A stretch of DNA of 64,000 bases from Selenomonas sp. ND2010 (GTDB lineage: Bacteria > Bacillota > Negativicutes > Selenomonadales > Selenomonadaceae), in assembly GCF_000702005.1 (NCBI RefSeq), contig NZ_JNKI01000013.1, positions 21,282 to 85,281 on the forward strand. The letters are read 5' to 3'. Both the position numbers and the translations under genes were made by a program. Positions 36,301 through 43,743 of this stretch are shown here, one piece after another (within the stretch, counting starts at the first letter, position 1; each line of letters begins with the position of its first letter). The notes beneath the pieces are model-generated. The model was not told the DNA's origin and searched no databases. It was given only the letters and a program-made list of their open reading frames with translations.

Positions 36301-37819
36301 ATGCTGCCATCCGCGAAAGCGACCAGGCCTTTCCATCCAACAGGAAATAATCGCGCCGAGCCTCCATACGCTGGATATTTTCCAGTCGCGTGCGCAGTTC
36401 TGTCAACTGCTGGAGCAGCTCATGACGTTCAACGGTCAGCGTTTCTGCCGCCTGATACATTTCCTCAGCCGAAGAACGGGAAAGCCGATCACAAATCCCG
36501 CTAACCGAATGCTCCATATCTTTGCGGGAATCCTCCAGCAGCGACACACAGAGATCCTGTATACCGGCCGGCAATTTTTCTTTCAGCACCGCCAGCGCCT
36601 TTGACGTAGCACTAGTCACCAGCACCCGCTGTCCCTTGGCTAAAAAATGCCCCAACAAATTTGCAATCGTATGGGTCTTGCCTGTCCCCGGCGGCCCCTG
36701 AACCACTACAGCCGATGCCTGCTCTATTTTGCGTGCGATGGCCAACTGTTCGGCATTCGCCTGTTTCGTGAGTAATATATCTTCTGCCTCACCGCGAATA
36801 TCTTCCAAACTTACCGTCATTGGCTCCGACGGCGCTTTGCCATACGCAGGGTCCACGATCTCCAGCAGTGCCGTCGGCACTCCCCCATGATTATCCACAT
36901 ACGCCATCATTCCGGCAATCGCCCGTTCCAGCCCAGCATTATGACGGCGCAGAAACATCACCTGGCGCGGATAAACCAAATACCAATCCGTCGGCAAAAT
37001 ATCAAAGCGCTTCTCGGCAAAACGGCAATTAGGGGTCAATGCCGGAACAGCCTCCTGCAGGAACGATACCAGCTCCCCATCCAACGGATGAAGATCCGCC
37101 TCATCAAGCTGCGTGGAAAAGGCACGGATTCCATCGCCTTCTATCCCAGGCATATCCTGAAACATGTCCCCATAGAGTTCCGTTGGATAATCCGTATCGA
37201 GCAGTTGCATCTTCCCCTTCTTATCATAATGAAGGCACACTCGCTTCAATACAATCGGGTGATGAATGGCCGCATCCAATCCACTGTAAAACATCCCGTC
37301 GCCAACCATTAGCTCCAGTTGTTCTGGTTCCTGACGACAGCGGTCATATAATTCATAAAGAGTCATGAACAACGCCTGCGTACGGCTTTTGACCATTTCT
37401 CCCGCCCGCCATAAAGTACGCCGGCGCTTCCAGTCCTCAAACGCGGCAATGCGCACCCCCGAATCAACAAAGCGCTCGGTAATCTCCCCCAGCCGCGGAT
37501 CCTTACGCATCCGTTCTTCACGAACCTCAATATCCACCGTCTCAAAATTTCGCCAATCCGGAGTACGCACCCAACCTACCAAATCAAACGGCATTTCGGG
37601 GCAGGCTGTAAATTCCGGCTTCTCAACCTCCAGCAGTACGCCCTCGTGGCCTTCTTCCCCGGAATTTTTCCAAACATGGATGCGCTTCGGGTCAATCGGC
37701 AGCTCATCAAAAAACAGCGTCCATTCCTGATCCTTGATATTTCGAATCAATTGCTGACGTAAGCTGCATACCTGCCGGATATAATCAAATAATTTCAATA
37801 CTTTTTTCTGATTATCCAT
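33320..37819 (-). CDS. Large SF1 helicase fused to a C-terminal Vsr/MTES_1575-type nuclease
   Basis: A protein of 1499 residues from the ATG at 37819 (GAGG 5 nt upstream); the reading to 37840 lacks a ribosome site. An N-terminal region of about 370 residues is followed by a superfamily 1 helicase of the Upf1/AAA_11-AAA_12 type. It has Walker A GPPGTGKTHT (about 375), a long coiled insertion, motif II LLIDEASQAD (about 1075), GDDKQVSPSAVG, and motif VI NVAASRARDQLWIF (about 1310). The end (about 1365-1470) is a PD-(D/E)xK-like endonuclease domain with YTIDMVV, AIDCDGEHWVS and GWNFLRIRGSHWYRDP. Such helicase-nuclease fusions occur in defence settings (Mokosh-like helicases are related in the ATPase part), so anti-phage activity is a reasonable guess, not shown. 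It stands alone, between the tRNA operon and DnaA boxes. Confidence 0.88.
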   Translation of the reverse strand: MDNQKKVLKLFDYIRQVCSLRQQLIRNIKDQEWTLFFDELPIDPKRIHVWKNSGEEGHEGVLLEVEKPEFTACPEMPFDLVGWVRTPDWRNFETVDIEVREERMRKDPRLGEITERFVDSGVRIAAFEDWKRRRTLWRAGEMVKSRTQALFMTLYELYDRCRQEPEQLELMVGDGMFYSGLDAAIHHPIVLKRVCLHYDKKGKMQLLDTDYPTELYGDMFQDMPGIEGDGIRAFSTQLDEADLHPLDGELVSFLQEAVPALTPNCRFAEKRFDILPTDWYLVYPRQVMFLRRHNAGLERAIAGMMAYVDNHGGVPTALLEIVDPAYGKAPSEPMTVSLEDIRGEAEDILLTKQANAEQLAIARKIEQASAVVVQGPPGTGKTHTIANLLGHFLAKGQRVLVTSATSKALAVLKEKLPAGIQDLCVSLLEDSRKDMEHSVSGICDRLSRSSAEEMYQAAETLTVERHELLQQLTELRTRLENIQRMEARRDYFLLDGKAWSLSRMAAFLHEHEELAGVIPGEIEEGASLPLSEAEFLELYASNAAFDAQLLAELGEKLPDRSELLLPAEAAAALGQAISRQQEKEELLAGFAEVSLDGEGHVLRKGRRVTEEFSADMLQETNALYQTIDFSRFQQEWAREAVLAGQQGGAHREVWEMLGRDIRRVQQLKQQSMTRFFGREFDYKLDRPLDKDLIQLLSELAEAFDADGHLSLWNRLRHREWKAVQLGFCIDGKPLASRRDCQLAMQYVSLHQARETVRREWSQLLVPYGMISYEELAQNEDDIDDLVSARWQEIQELLDWYPKVWDELMLRWRRAGVIADVVYEGGSYLTPHQKLQEQLSWLENDFPRWQRLLALCEEESREEDPLEKSRLAVVAADGIVARMFAKALLEGDAELYAEAYERLAKDDRLKESYLRRQELIDRLATAAPLWAQYIREQADGFADAVPPDNLSLAWLYLQFKQELEDVPQDDMRELSQQIHDLTARLHQTTTELAEKLSWYHLLKDVSGSNLQSSLIGWSKAVAKIGRGKGKYAARHIREARQCMLEAQAAVPAWIMPLSRVWQNLKPESEKFDILLIDEASQADITALPLLYFGKKVIIVGDDKQVSPSAVGVMAEDITRLQNASIQGVIKHASLYTMDTSLYDIAQMNFEARMLTEHFRCVPEIIGYSNQLVYDGRIRPLRESGSSPLMPLVDVKTAGERTQKHNYREAEEIVAVFAACLEQPEYQGKTFGAISMLGDEQAKVIREMAVRRLGITVLEDYQFLCGNPARFQGDERDIIFLSLVDSGEDGRSLRLLSEGHNGSNSKRYNVAASRARDQLWIFHSMDVEDLKTDDIRRGLIEYANNPVRDMVRSEEEESSLAAAVYRELVRYGYHVEKHFAVGAYTIDMVVLGQGQKVAIDCDGEHWVSSVQQAAEERCQQAVLERLGWNFLRIRGSHWYRDPEETFRRLMAELAFQGIEPEAAESDGPLVGQLRETVLAAVRQRAAEILNQWRAEAEEQEK

Positions 37820-37840
37820 ATATTCCTCGAATTCATCCAC

Positions 37841-37915
37841 TAATCCACATAAAACGCATTGTTATCCCCAAGAATTTTCTTTTATCCACATGACTGTGGA
37901 TAAAAATGTGGATAA
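37841..37915. other. DnaA-box cluster 1
   Basis: Three perfect DnaA boxes lie within 34 bp: TTATCCACA at 37882-37890, and TGTGGATAA at 37895-37903 and 37907-37915. Near matches occur at 37841-37849 and 37862-37870, and another perfect box lies at 38044-38052. The cluster sits just upstream of the helicase gene and may also form its promoter region. No dnaA, dnaN or AT-rich unwinding element typical of oriC is nearby. Confidence 0.7.
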
Positions 37916-38052
37916 CCTCAAGAATTTTCCCATACTCTGCCTCTATTCTACTGATTTTTTGGCTTTCGTGCAATAAAAAAAGCCCTGACATTGACTACTA
38001 AAGCCAATGCCAAAGCCAATCGACAGATTTATACACAAGAGGATGTGGATAA

Positions 38053-38874
38053 TTATGCTGCCTGTCCTTTTTTCCCCCCCCAAGTCACCTTGTCCGCCCC
38101 AGCAGGCATAATGACATGGTTGTTATACACGATACTCATACGAGTCGCCTCTGCCCGTTCCTGCTCCGTAGCCTGGGGATTGCGACGAATCTCATAAACC
38201 TCATGCGAAACCTGTTTTATCGCATAGGATTGTGCCGTATGGAACTGAAGCTCCACTCTTACGCCCTCCGAACTCATAAGCTGGGCATTGATGCCCTGAT
38301 AGAATTTACCGCCCCAGGCGTTGCGGAATTTGATCACCGTAAATCCCGCAGCCTCTAGCTGATGCAGTGCCTTCGGAACCTGAAGTGCATAAGACTTTTC
38401 ATCGACTACCAGCGTATACCGCAGCACATCACTGATTGCCGCGGCTGCCACGTCCAAACTCTCGTGTTTTTCCTCTGCATCCGCCAGGATTTTTCCCGAC
38501 AGGCTGTCGGCGCGCTTGAAGCGGTTTTCCAAACCTTCCAGATAAGCACCATCTGTTTCCAGCTGCTGCATGGCAGCCGTGATACCGTCCTCAGCCTCAC
38601 GGGCCTTGAGCAAAAGCTGCGCCGCCAGGATATCTGCCTGCTCGCGTCGTTCCCGGCGCTTCGCCTCGCGCTCATCGCTGTAATCGGCCAGCTCCACAAC
38701 TGCAGCTAACGATTCGTCATTTGTTGCTGCAGCATAACTATGGGAAACATTCACCGGCGCGACTACCGCCATCATCAGCATGACCGTCGCTGTCAGCGTA
38801 CGGGCTGCCCAGCCCGCACAAAGCAGCTTACGGGCTGAATATCTCGATACCTTCTTTTTCATGTCGTATTTCAT
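38053..38874 (-). CDS. Exported protein with RelA/SpoT-like C-terminal fold
   Basis: 273 residues. A basic N-terminus and hydrophobic stretch (about 22-48, ending SYAAA) look like a signal peptide. The middle (60-135) is a charged helical region. The C-terminal half resembles the nucleotidyltransferase-like fold of RelA/SpoT-type proteins. DVLRYTLVVDEKSYA aligns with the DIIGFRIIVD part of synthetases, KFYQGINAQL with the GYQSLH part, and VELQFHTAQSYAIKQVSHEVYE with the EIQIRT motif. Similar domains occur at the ends of secreted toxins and phage head proteins. Whether it makes (p)ppGpp-like products is unknown; export argues for a toxin or surface role. ATG follows GGAGG by 7 nt. Confidence 0.65.
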   Translation of the reverse strand: MKYDMKKKVSRYSARKLLCAGWAARTLTATVMLMMAVVAPVNVSHSYAAATNDESLAAVVELADYSDEREAKRRERREQADILAAQLLLKAREAEDGITAAMQQLETDGAYLEGLENRFKRADSLSGKILADAEEKHESLDVAAAAISDVLRYTLVVDEKSYALQVPKALHQLEAAGFTVIKFRNAWGGKFYQGINAQLMSSEGVRVELQFHTAQSYAIKQVSHEVYEIRRNPQATEQERAEATRMSIVYNNHVIMPAGADKVTWGGKKGQAA

Positions 38875-38991
38875 AATTCTACCTCCAAACCATCAATACT
38901 GGTTTTCTCGGCTTTCTCTTACGACATTTATTATAGAAAACGATTCTTGAAACAAACTGGTTGATAATGAAAACTATATGAAGCCTCTTAA

Positions 38992-39396
38992 TTACCCCAG
39001 TTTATCCGCATATTCATCCCCCAGGATAGTCCGAATTTTTTCCTTTGCCTGTCTGCGGACTTCCTCAGTGATATAGAGCTGTGCCAATACAATCGCAGCG
39101 GCAATAACCGATGCATCATCCGTATAGCCCACCAGCGGAATAAAATCAGAAATCACATCAATCGGGGAAATCAGATACCCCAACGCCCCATAGATTCCCA
39201 CCTTGACTTTCATCGGGCAATTCGGTTGTTTCGTCACATAATAAAGCTGCAGGGCTTGATAAAGAACTTTCACGCCAATTTGTGCTGCATTCTTTTTTAT
39301 CTTATTCCAAAATCCTTCCTCCGAGAATTTTTTCTCGTATTTCTCCGGATTGATTTTTTTCAGCTCTTCTTCGGAAACATGAATCTTTTCTGCCAT
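38992..39396 (-). CDS. DUF1232 (YkvA-like) protein
   Basis: 134 residues of the DUF1232 family, named from YkvA of Bacillus and of unknown function. The signature YLISPIDVISDFIPLVGYTDDASVI is clear in the second half, together with two hydrophobic segments. The start follows AGGAGG. A terminator-like hairpin lies directly before the ribosome site with no room for a promoter, so expression probably depends on read-through from the small gene upstream. Confidence 0.88.
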   Translation of the reverse strand: MAEKIHVSEEELKKINPEKYEKKFSEEGFWNKIKKNAAQIGVKVLYQALQLYYVTKQPNCPMKVKVGIYGALGYLISPIDVISDFIPLVGYTDDASVIAAAIVLAQLYITEEVRRQAKEKIRTILGDEYADKLG

Positions 39397-39418
39397 GGGA
39401 TAAAACCTCCTAGCTGAT

Positions 39419-39465
39419 AAAAAAACGATGCCAGGTCCATTATCAAGGGCTCAGCATCGTTTTTC
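39419..39465 (-). terminator. Intergenic hairpin between the coiled-coil gene and the DUF1232 gene
   Basis: AAACGATGC and GCATCGTTT arms enclose a 25-nt loop and are followed by seven T on the minus strand. The T run ends 3 nt before the DUF1232 ribosome site, so it may act as a partial terminator. Confidence 0.75.
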
Positions 39466-39478
39466 CAAGAATTTCTTT

Positions 39479-39682
39479 TTACTTTTTGAGCGTTTCCAAT
39501 ACAGCGCTCGGGCTCATGTTTTCTTTCTTCATGAACTCCAGCAGTTCCTTATAATCGGTCTTTGCTTTCTGCTCGTTAAGGTCTGCAAGCTCTGCTTTCA
39601 GTTTTTTGAGCTCCGCCTGTTTCTTAGCAATTTTCGCCTCGATCTTAGCAATTTTTTCTTCGTAATTTGCAGTTCTAGCCAT
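39479..39682 (-). CDS. Small coiled-coil protein, 67 residues
   Basis: No known family recognised. It is almost entirely a charged Lys/Glu/Ala heptad-like helix (residues 8-43, IAKIEAKIAKKQAELKKLKA), followed by a short helical hairpin (YKELLEFMKKENMSPSAVLETLKK) that recalls the tails of H-NS-like nucleoid proteins, though the resemblance is weak. ATG follows AAGGAG by 8 nt. It has its own downstream hairpin. Confidence 0.75.
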   Translation of the reverse strand: MARTANYEEKIAKIEAKIAKKQAELKKLKAELADLNEQKAKTDYKELLEFMKKENMSPSAVLETLKK

Positions 39683-39785
39683 TTGAATTTCTCCTTTTAA
39701 AATAATCTAGAATCGATTACCTTTAGTCTTTTTTTATTATACAAGATTATCCTTAAAAAGACAAAAAATTTTTCTTTTCAAACGG

Positions 39786-40772
39786 TTAGAAACGATTAAA
39801 CCATTCCTGTATTTCCTCACGTTTTATTTTTTGCTGCAAGGCCAGCTGTAACAAGATCCGCGCCTTTTGCGGATTTAAACTTTCACTGCGAAGTATTTGG
39901 GCTTCTTCATACGATTTCTCCGCATAAGTTACTTGTCCTGCATAACCACGCGTACTGCGCACGACGGTCACACCAGCTTTTACTGCCTGCGCCAGCTTTT
40001 GCTCGACCGGAGCAGGCAGGCTCCCATTTCCCATACCAGCATAAACGATTCCCTGGGCCCCCGCCTTTACCGCCGCCTCAACCAAAAGGCCATCATCGCC
40101 GGCATAGCCATAGAGGATCCGCACATCGGGAAGCTCCCGAATCGTTTCGCAAAACTTAAGGCTTCCCTCAAGATGCGTAAATTCACTGCGACGGGTAAAT
40201 TTCACTACTCCGTCGTCCACACTCCCCAAAGAACCGCCATTCGGCGATTGGAACGTCTGAACAGACATCGTATGTGACTTGGTAACATCATGCGCACCGT
40301 CGATTTGATTATTCGTCACGACCAACACCCCACGGTCATGAGCCTCCGGGCTTACTGCCACGCGTACAGCATCGAGCAGATTTAGCGGACCATCCGCACT
40401 GATAGCCGTAGCCGGCCGCATCGCCCCCGTCAAGACGATGGGCTTATCGGTACAAGTCAAAAGACTCAGCAGATATGCCGTCTCCTCCAAGGTATCCGTA
40501 CCATGGGTGATGACCACACCGTCCATTCCCTCGAACGCCAAAAGCTCATTGCAGCGGCGTGCGAGTTTGAGCTGAATCTCCTGTGTCATATCCTTACTGT
40601 CAATCGCAGCAATCTGCTCACCGGAAACCTCCGCTAACTCGCGAATTTCCGGCACAGCATCGAGCAGGGAATCGATGCCAATAGCCCCCGCTTGATACCC
40701 TGTCGTAGCCGTGTCCGATTCCGCACTGCCCGCAATTGTACCGCCGGTTGCCAATACATAGATCTTTTTCAT
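39786..40772 (-). CDS. ansA: L-asparaginase
   Basis: Hydrolyses asparagine to aspartate and ammonia. Both active-site signatures are present: ATGGTIAGSA near residue 8, with the nucleophile Thr, and VITHGTDTLEETA near residue 87, with the second Thr-Asp pair. At 328 residues and with no signal peptide, it should be cytoplasmic even though the sequence resembles type II enzymes. The ATG at 40772 lies 7 nt after GGGGAGG and 2 nt after the stop of the HAD gene, so the two form an operon. Aspartate could feed fumarate production for the fumarate reductase in this genome, which is an inference. Confidence 0.93.
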   Translation of the reverse strand: MKKIYVLATGGTIAGSAESDTATTGYQAGAIGIDSLLDAVPEIRELAEVSGEQIAAIDSKDMTQEIQLKLARRCNELLAFEGMDGVVITHGTDTLEETAYLLSLLTCTDKPIVLTGAMRPATAISADGPLNLLDAVRVAVSPEAHDRGVLVVTNNQIDGAHDVTKSHTMSVQTFQSPNGGSLGSVDDGVVKFTRRSEFTHLEGSLKFCETIRELPDVRILYGYAGDDGLLVEAAVKAGAQGIVYAGMGNGSLPAPVEQKLAQAVKAGVTVVRSTRGYAGQVTYAEKSYEEAQILRSESLNPQKARILLQLALQQKIKREEIQEWFNRF

Positions 40773-40774
40773 AC

Positions 40775-41617
40775 TCAAGCCTCCCCGTTTTCTACGATAT
40801 GCTCCAATATCCAGGCCATCAAATGTTCTTCCACTTTACAACCCGTATAATCCGCAACAGCCTTGGTATCCTCATGCGCATTTCCTGATGCAACACCAAC
40901 ATCAGCCCGTTCCAGCATTTCGTTATCATTCAGATAATCCCCTGCCGCGATAATCCGATAATTCTTCCACGCCGGCAATTGACGAATCTTATCTACCATT
41001 GTCCCCTTAGATACGCCCTTGGCCACAAATTCGTAGTAATTCACTTCAGAATAAAAACTATTCGTTAACGCATCGATACCAAATTTCTTTTCCATACGTT
41101 CCACGCGATGAAGCACGGCCGGTTCCGCACAAATAAAGAACTTAAGCCACGGGGTTTTCTCCGTATCCCGGAGTTTGTCCAACGTACAATGCTCGTACTT
41201 ATAATACTCAAAAGGAAGACGGGGATCATCATACTTTTCATCACTGATGATATGACAATTATCGGCCGTATATACCTCAATACACGCATGCGGAAAAGAA
41301 TCCCGCACCGCTTCAGCAAATCGCGGCCAAACGGACTTATCCTCAGCGAAACGCAAAGGACAAGTCGCCAAAATTTCTCTGCTGTTCCAATCGTAGAGCA
41401 TCGAACCATTAAAGAAAATACTCGGTGCATTGATCGGCAAATCTTTTACATACCCCTCCGCAGCTTCCGGCGTACGGCCCGTCGCAATCGCAAAACGACC
41501 GCCCCCTTCGACAAAGCGGTTAAGCGCTTCTTTGTTTTCCTCTGAAATCACCCCGCCACGTGGAATCAGCGTGCCATCGAGGTCACTTATCAGCAAAATA
41601 TTTTCATAAGGTTTCAA
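40775..41617 (-). CDS. Cof-type HAD-IIB phosphatase
   Basis: Sugar-phosphate or cofactor phosphatase of the HAD IIB subfamily. Motif I DLDGTL (about 12-17), motif II AIATGR and motif IV AAGDYLNDNEML are intact, with the large cap between. The TTG start (41615-41617) is 8 nt after AGGGG. First gene of the operon with asparaginase. The substrate is unknown. Confidence 0.9.
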   Translation of the reverse strand: MKPYENILLISDLDGTLIPRGGVISEENKEALNRFVEGGGRFAIATGRTPEAAEGYVKDLPINAPSIFFNGSMLYDWNSREILATCPLRFAEDKSVWPRFAEAVRDSFPHACIEVYTADNCHIISDEKYDDPRLPFEYYKYEHCTLDKLRDTEKTPWLKFFICAEPAVLHRVERMEKKFGIDALTNSFYSEVNYYEFVAKGVSKGTMVDKIRQLPAWKNYRIIAAGDYLNDNEMLERADVGVASGNAHEDTKAVADYTGCKVEEHLMAWILEHIVENGEA

Positions 41618-41670
41618 ACCGCATTCCCCTTCCTATTCCGATTCTGTTTGCGAATAAGTTTATTATAACA

Positions 41671-42021
41671 TCATTTCTCACGTTTTCTAAGTCCATGTCG
41701 CGTCCGCCACTGAATCAAGATGTGGCGGATAGCCATAATTGGATGATGCAAAAGCATCCGTGGACCACTATAACGCATAATCGCCAAAATCAATTCCCGC
41801 TGTGGCTTCGCATAACAATGAATCGGACAAACACTACAAAAAGTCTTCGCTGCCATACGCGGACATTTGGCAATACGAATATCCGCATAAGCCGCAATAG
41901 CTTCACAATCCGGACAAAGTTCGTGTCCAGATTCCCGGACATGATGATGACCACGACAGTATATTTTCACAATCTCTCGTACTGTTTTTCGCTCTTCGCT
42001 GCGTTTCCATTCTACCTGCAT
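41671..42021 (-). CDS. YgbA / nitrous oxide-stimulated promoter family protein
   Basis: 116-residue cysteine-rich protein of the family represented by E. coli YgbA, whose gene is in the NsrR (nitric-oxide-responsive) regulon. Visible signatures are VKIYCRGHHH, HELCPDCEAIAAYADIRI, CP, FCSVCPIHCY and MRYSGPRMLLHHPI. The cysteines and histidines suggest a metal or Fe-S site. The start at 42021 lies 6 nt after GGGGAGGGG. A longer reading to 42129 would cover the promoter and the palindrome and is rejected. The promoter has the same 14-bp palindrome type as hcp. It is likely part of the nitrosative-stress response. Confidence 0.87.
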   Translation of the reverse strand: MQVEWKRSEERKTVREIVKIYCRGHHHVRESGHELCPDCEAIAAYADIRIAKCPRMAAKTFCSVCPIHCYAKPQRELILAIMRYSGPRMLLHHPIMAIRHILIQWRTRHGLRKREK

Positions 42022-42049
42022 AATAATCCCCTCCCCTTCTTTCCCAGCA

Positions 42050-42092
42050 ATTATACCATACCCAAAACTATCCACTAAGTAGCAAATGTTAC
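42050..42092 (-). promoter_or_regulatory. Promoter of the YgbA-like gene with palindrome
   Basis: TATAAT at 42050-42055 and palindrome GTAAC-ATTT-GCTAC (minus strand) at 42079-42092. The centres are 33 bp apart, one more than at the other three promoters. The arms are identical to the hcp site. Confidence 0.7.
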
Positions 42093-42102
42093 TGGCCCTT
42101 TC

Positions 42103-42187
42103 TGTGGATAGCTGTGGATAATCCTCCAACTTTTTAACATCTTATCCACAGCTTTTAAGCAACCATCCACAGTGTTTCTGTGGATAA
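42103..42187. other. DnaA-box cluster 2
   Basis: Perfect DnaA boxes at 42113-42121, 42142-42150 and 42179-42187, with near matches at 42103-42111 and 42163-42171: five boxes in 85 bp between the brnQ terminator and the YgbA-like promoter. No replication genes are near. Confidence 0.7.
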
Positions 42188-42201
42188 CTACTTTTGGTAC
42201 T

Positions 42202-42233
42202 AAAAAATGCCCCTGCTCATGCAGAGGCATTTC
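42202..42233 (-). terminator. brnQ terminator
   Basis: AATGCCTCTGC and GCAGGGGCATT arms around a 4-nt loop, followed by TTTTTT on the minus strand. Confidence 0.9.
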
Positions 42234-42242
42234 CCTATTTCC

Positions 42243-43583
42243 TTAACTTGCGACACTTACATCGGCTGGCTTTTCCTGAAAGAAGGAATAAACAAAGCCG
42301 AGAGCAGCCCCCAACAGAGCCGGAATTACCCAGCCCATCGTAATGCTGTAGAACGGCAGATACGCAGTCAAGAATTCATTGACTCCCGGCAGCTGGATGC
42401 TGGCTGCGTTAAGACCATCGATGATGGCAAATATCATGGTGCAGTTCATAGCTCCGCGGTACACACTGCGGCGCCAACCGATAAAGCGGTCAAACAACGA
42501 TAACAGGACGAATACGATAACCAGTGGATAAATTCCCACCAGGAACGGAATCGTCAACGTAATGATCTGCGTCAAGCCGACATTGGATGCCACAAAACTG
42601 AACAAGATGCTGAAGAGCAGCAAGCGCTCATACGAAATCTTATTCTTGAAGAGCTTGTTGAAGAACCAGGCCGTCCCCGAAGTTATGCCACAGCAGGTGG
42701 TAAGGCAGGCCAACGAAATGATAACTGCCACCAACAGGTTGCCCGCCGGACCAAAGAAAATCGAGATTGCCGCCGCCAGCAGCTGGCCACCATTTTCCGA
42801 ATGCCCCAGGACACTGGCACTGGTTGCCCCAATATAGGAAAGGGAACCGTAAACCATGGACATCAATACTACCGAAATAAGTCCAGCGATCAAGCAAACC
42901 TGGCTGATTGCGCGATTCGAAGTAACCCCACGCATGCGGATTGCATTGACAACCAACGTACCGATTGCTAAAGAAGCCAAAAGATCCATCGTCTGATAAC
43001 CGTCCTGGAAGCCTTGGACAAACGGCGTCTTGATATAAGCCCCCGTCGCATCAAGAATATCTCCCAGCGGCGTCACAAAGGCCTTGGCAAACAGGATAAC
43101 CAGGAATACGAGCAAAACCGGCGTCAGCATCTTGCCTACGCGGTCAATCAACTTATTGGGATTCAGCGCTAAATAATAGGAAGCCGCGTAAAAAATTGCC
43201 GTGTAAATGGCCTGCCCCAACGTCATGTTGTCAGCGGTCAAAAAAGGCCGGATGCCAATTTCAAAAGAAACCGCACCAGTACGAGGCATAGCAAACAACG
43301 GCCCAATGGTCAGATAAAGAATGACGAGCAGCATTGTCGCCATCCATGGATAGGTCATCTTGCGGATAAATTCAATATATTTTCCACCTTGCAAGGCAAT
43401 TGCCGTAATTCCCAGCAGTGGCAAACCTACCCCCGTTACCAAAAAACCAATCATTGCCGTCAGTACATGGTCACCAGCGGCCTGCCCCAGAGCCGGCGGA
43501 AAGATAAGATTTCCAGCACCGAAGAAGATCGAGAACATCATGAACCCAACGGTTAAGATTTCTCCTTTAGACATTTGATTCAT
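42243..43583 (-). CDS. brnQ: Branched-chain amino acid carrier BrnQ
   Basis: Cation-coupled importer of leucine, isoleucine and valine (LIVCS family) with about twelve membrane helices. The start region FFGAGNLIFPPALGQAAG and ALNPNKLIDRVGKMLTPVLL are typical. 446 residues is normal. The gene is alone. Its leader has a promoter, an intrinsic-terminator-like hairpin and repeated TTTACA/TGTAAA elements, suggesting control by both repressor and attenuation. Confidence 0.95.
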   Translation of the reverse strand: MNQMSKGEILTVGFMMFSIFFGAGNLIFPPALGQAAGDHVLTAMIGFLVTGVGLPLLGITAIALQGGKYIEFIRKMTYPWMATMLLVILYLTIGPLFAMPRTGAVSFEIGIRPFLTADNMTLGQAIYTAIFYAASYYLALNPNKLIDRVGKMLTPVLLVFLVILFAKAFVTPLGDILDATGAYIKTPFVQGFQDGYQTMDLLASLAIGTLVVNAIRMRGVTSNRAISQVCLIAGLISVVLMSMVYGSLSYIGATSASVLGHSENGGQLLAAAISIFFGPAGNLLVAVIISLACLTTCCGITSGTAWFFNKLFKNKISYERLLLFSILFSFVASNVGLTQIITLTIPFLVGIYPLVIVFVLLSLFDRFIGWRRSVYRGAMNCTMIFAIIDGLNAASIQLPGVNEFLTAYLPFYSITMGWVIPALLGAALGFVYSFFQEKPADVSVAS

Positions 43584-43647
43584 ACTAACACCCTTTTCTT
43601 TTTGCAGAAGAACCCTTTTGTCCTTTTACAGTGAACATTGTAAAGCA

Positions 43648-43680
43648 CAAAAAAATCCATGTCCAAACCGAGCGAACATG
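43648..43680 (-). promoter_or_regulatory. Terminator-like hairpin in the brnQ leader
   Basis: CATGTTC and GGACATG pair around a 9-nt loop and are followed by GATTTTTTT on the minus strand. It lies about 30-60 nt after the expected transcription start and 65 bp before brnQ, so it could be an attenuator. Confidence 0.5.
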
Positions 43681-43713
43681 AACGAGGCCCTGTCTTTCTT
43701 AAGCGATAAATGC

Positions 43714-43743
43714 ATTATAGCATAAATGTACTTTACAATGCAA
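43714..43743 (-). promoter_or_regulatory. brnQ promoter
   Basis: TTGCAT (43738-43743) and TATAAT (43714-43719), 18 bp apart. The -35 region overlaps CTTTACAATG (43731-43740), which is repeated inverted at 43636-43645. Confidence 0.55.

Noticed and set aside
37973..38015. Terminator after the exported RelA-like gene
   Set aside because: Only a 5-bp CATTG/CAATG stem before the T run; too weak to list as a feature.
42022..42129. Longer N-terminus for the YgbA-like protein
   Set aside because: It would translate across the promoter, palindrome and DnaA boxes, and the family start and ribosome site are at 42021.
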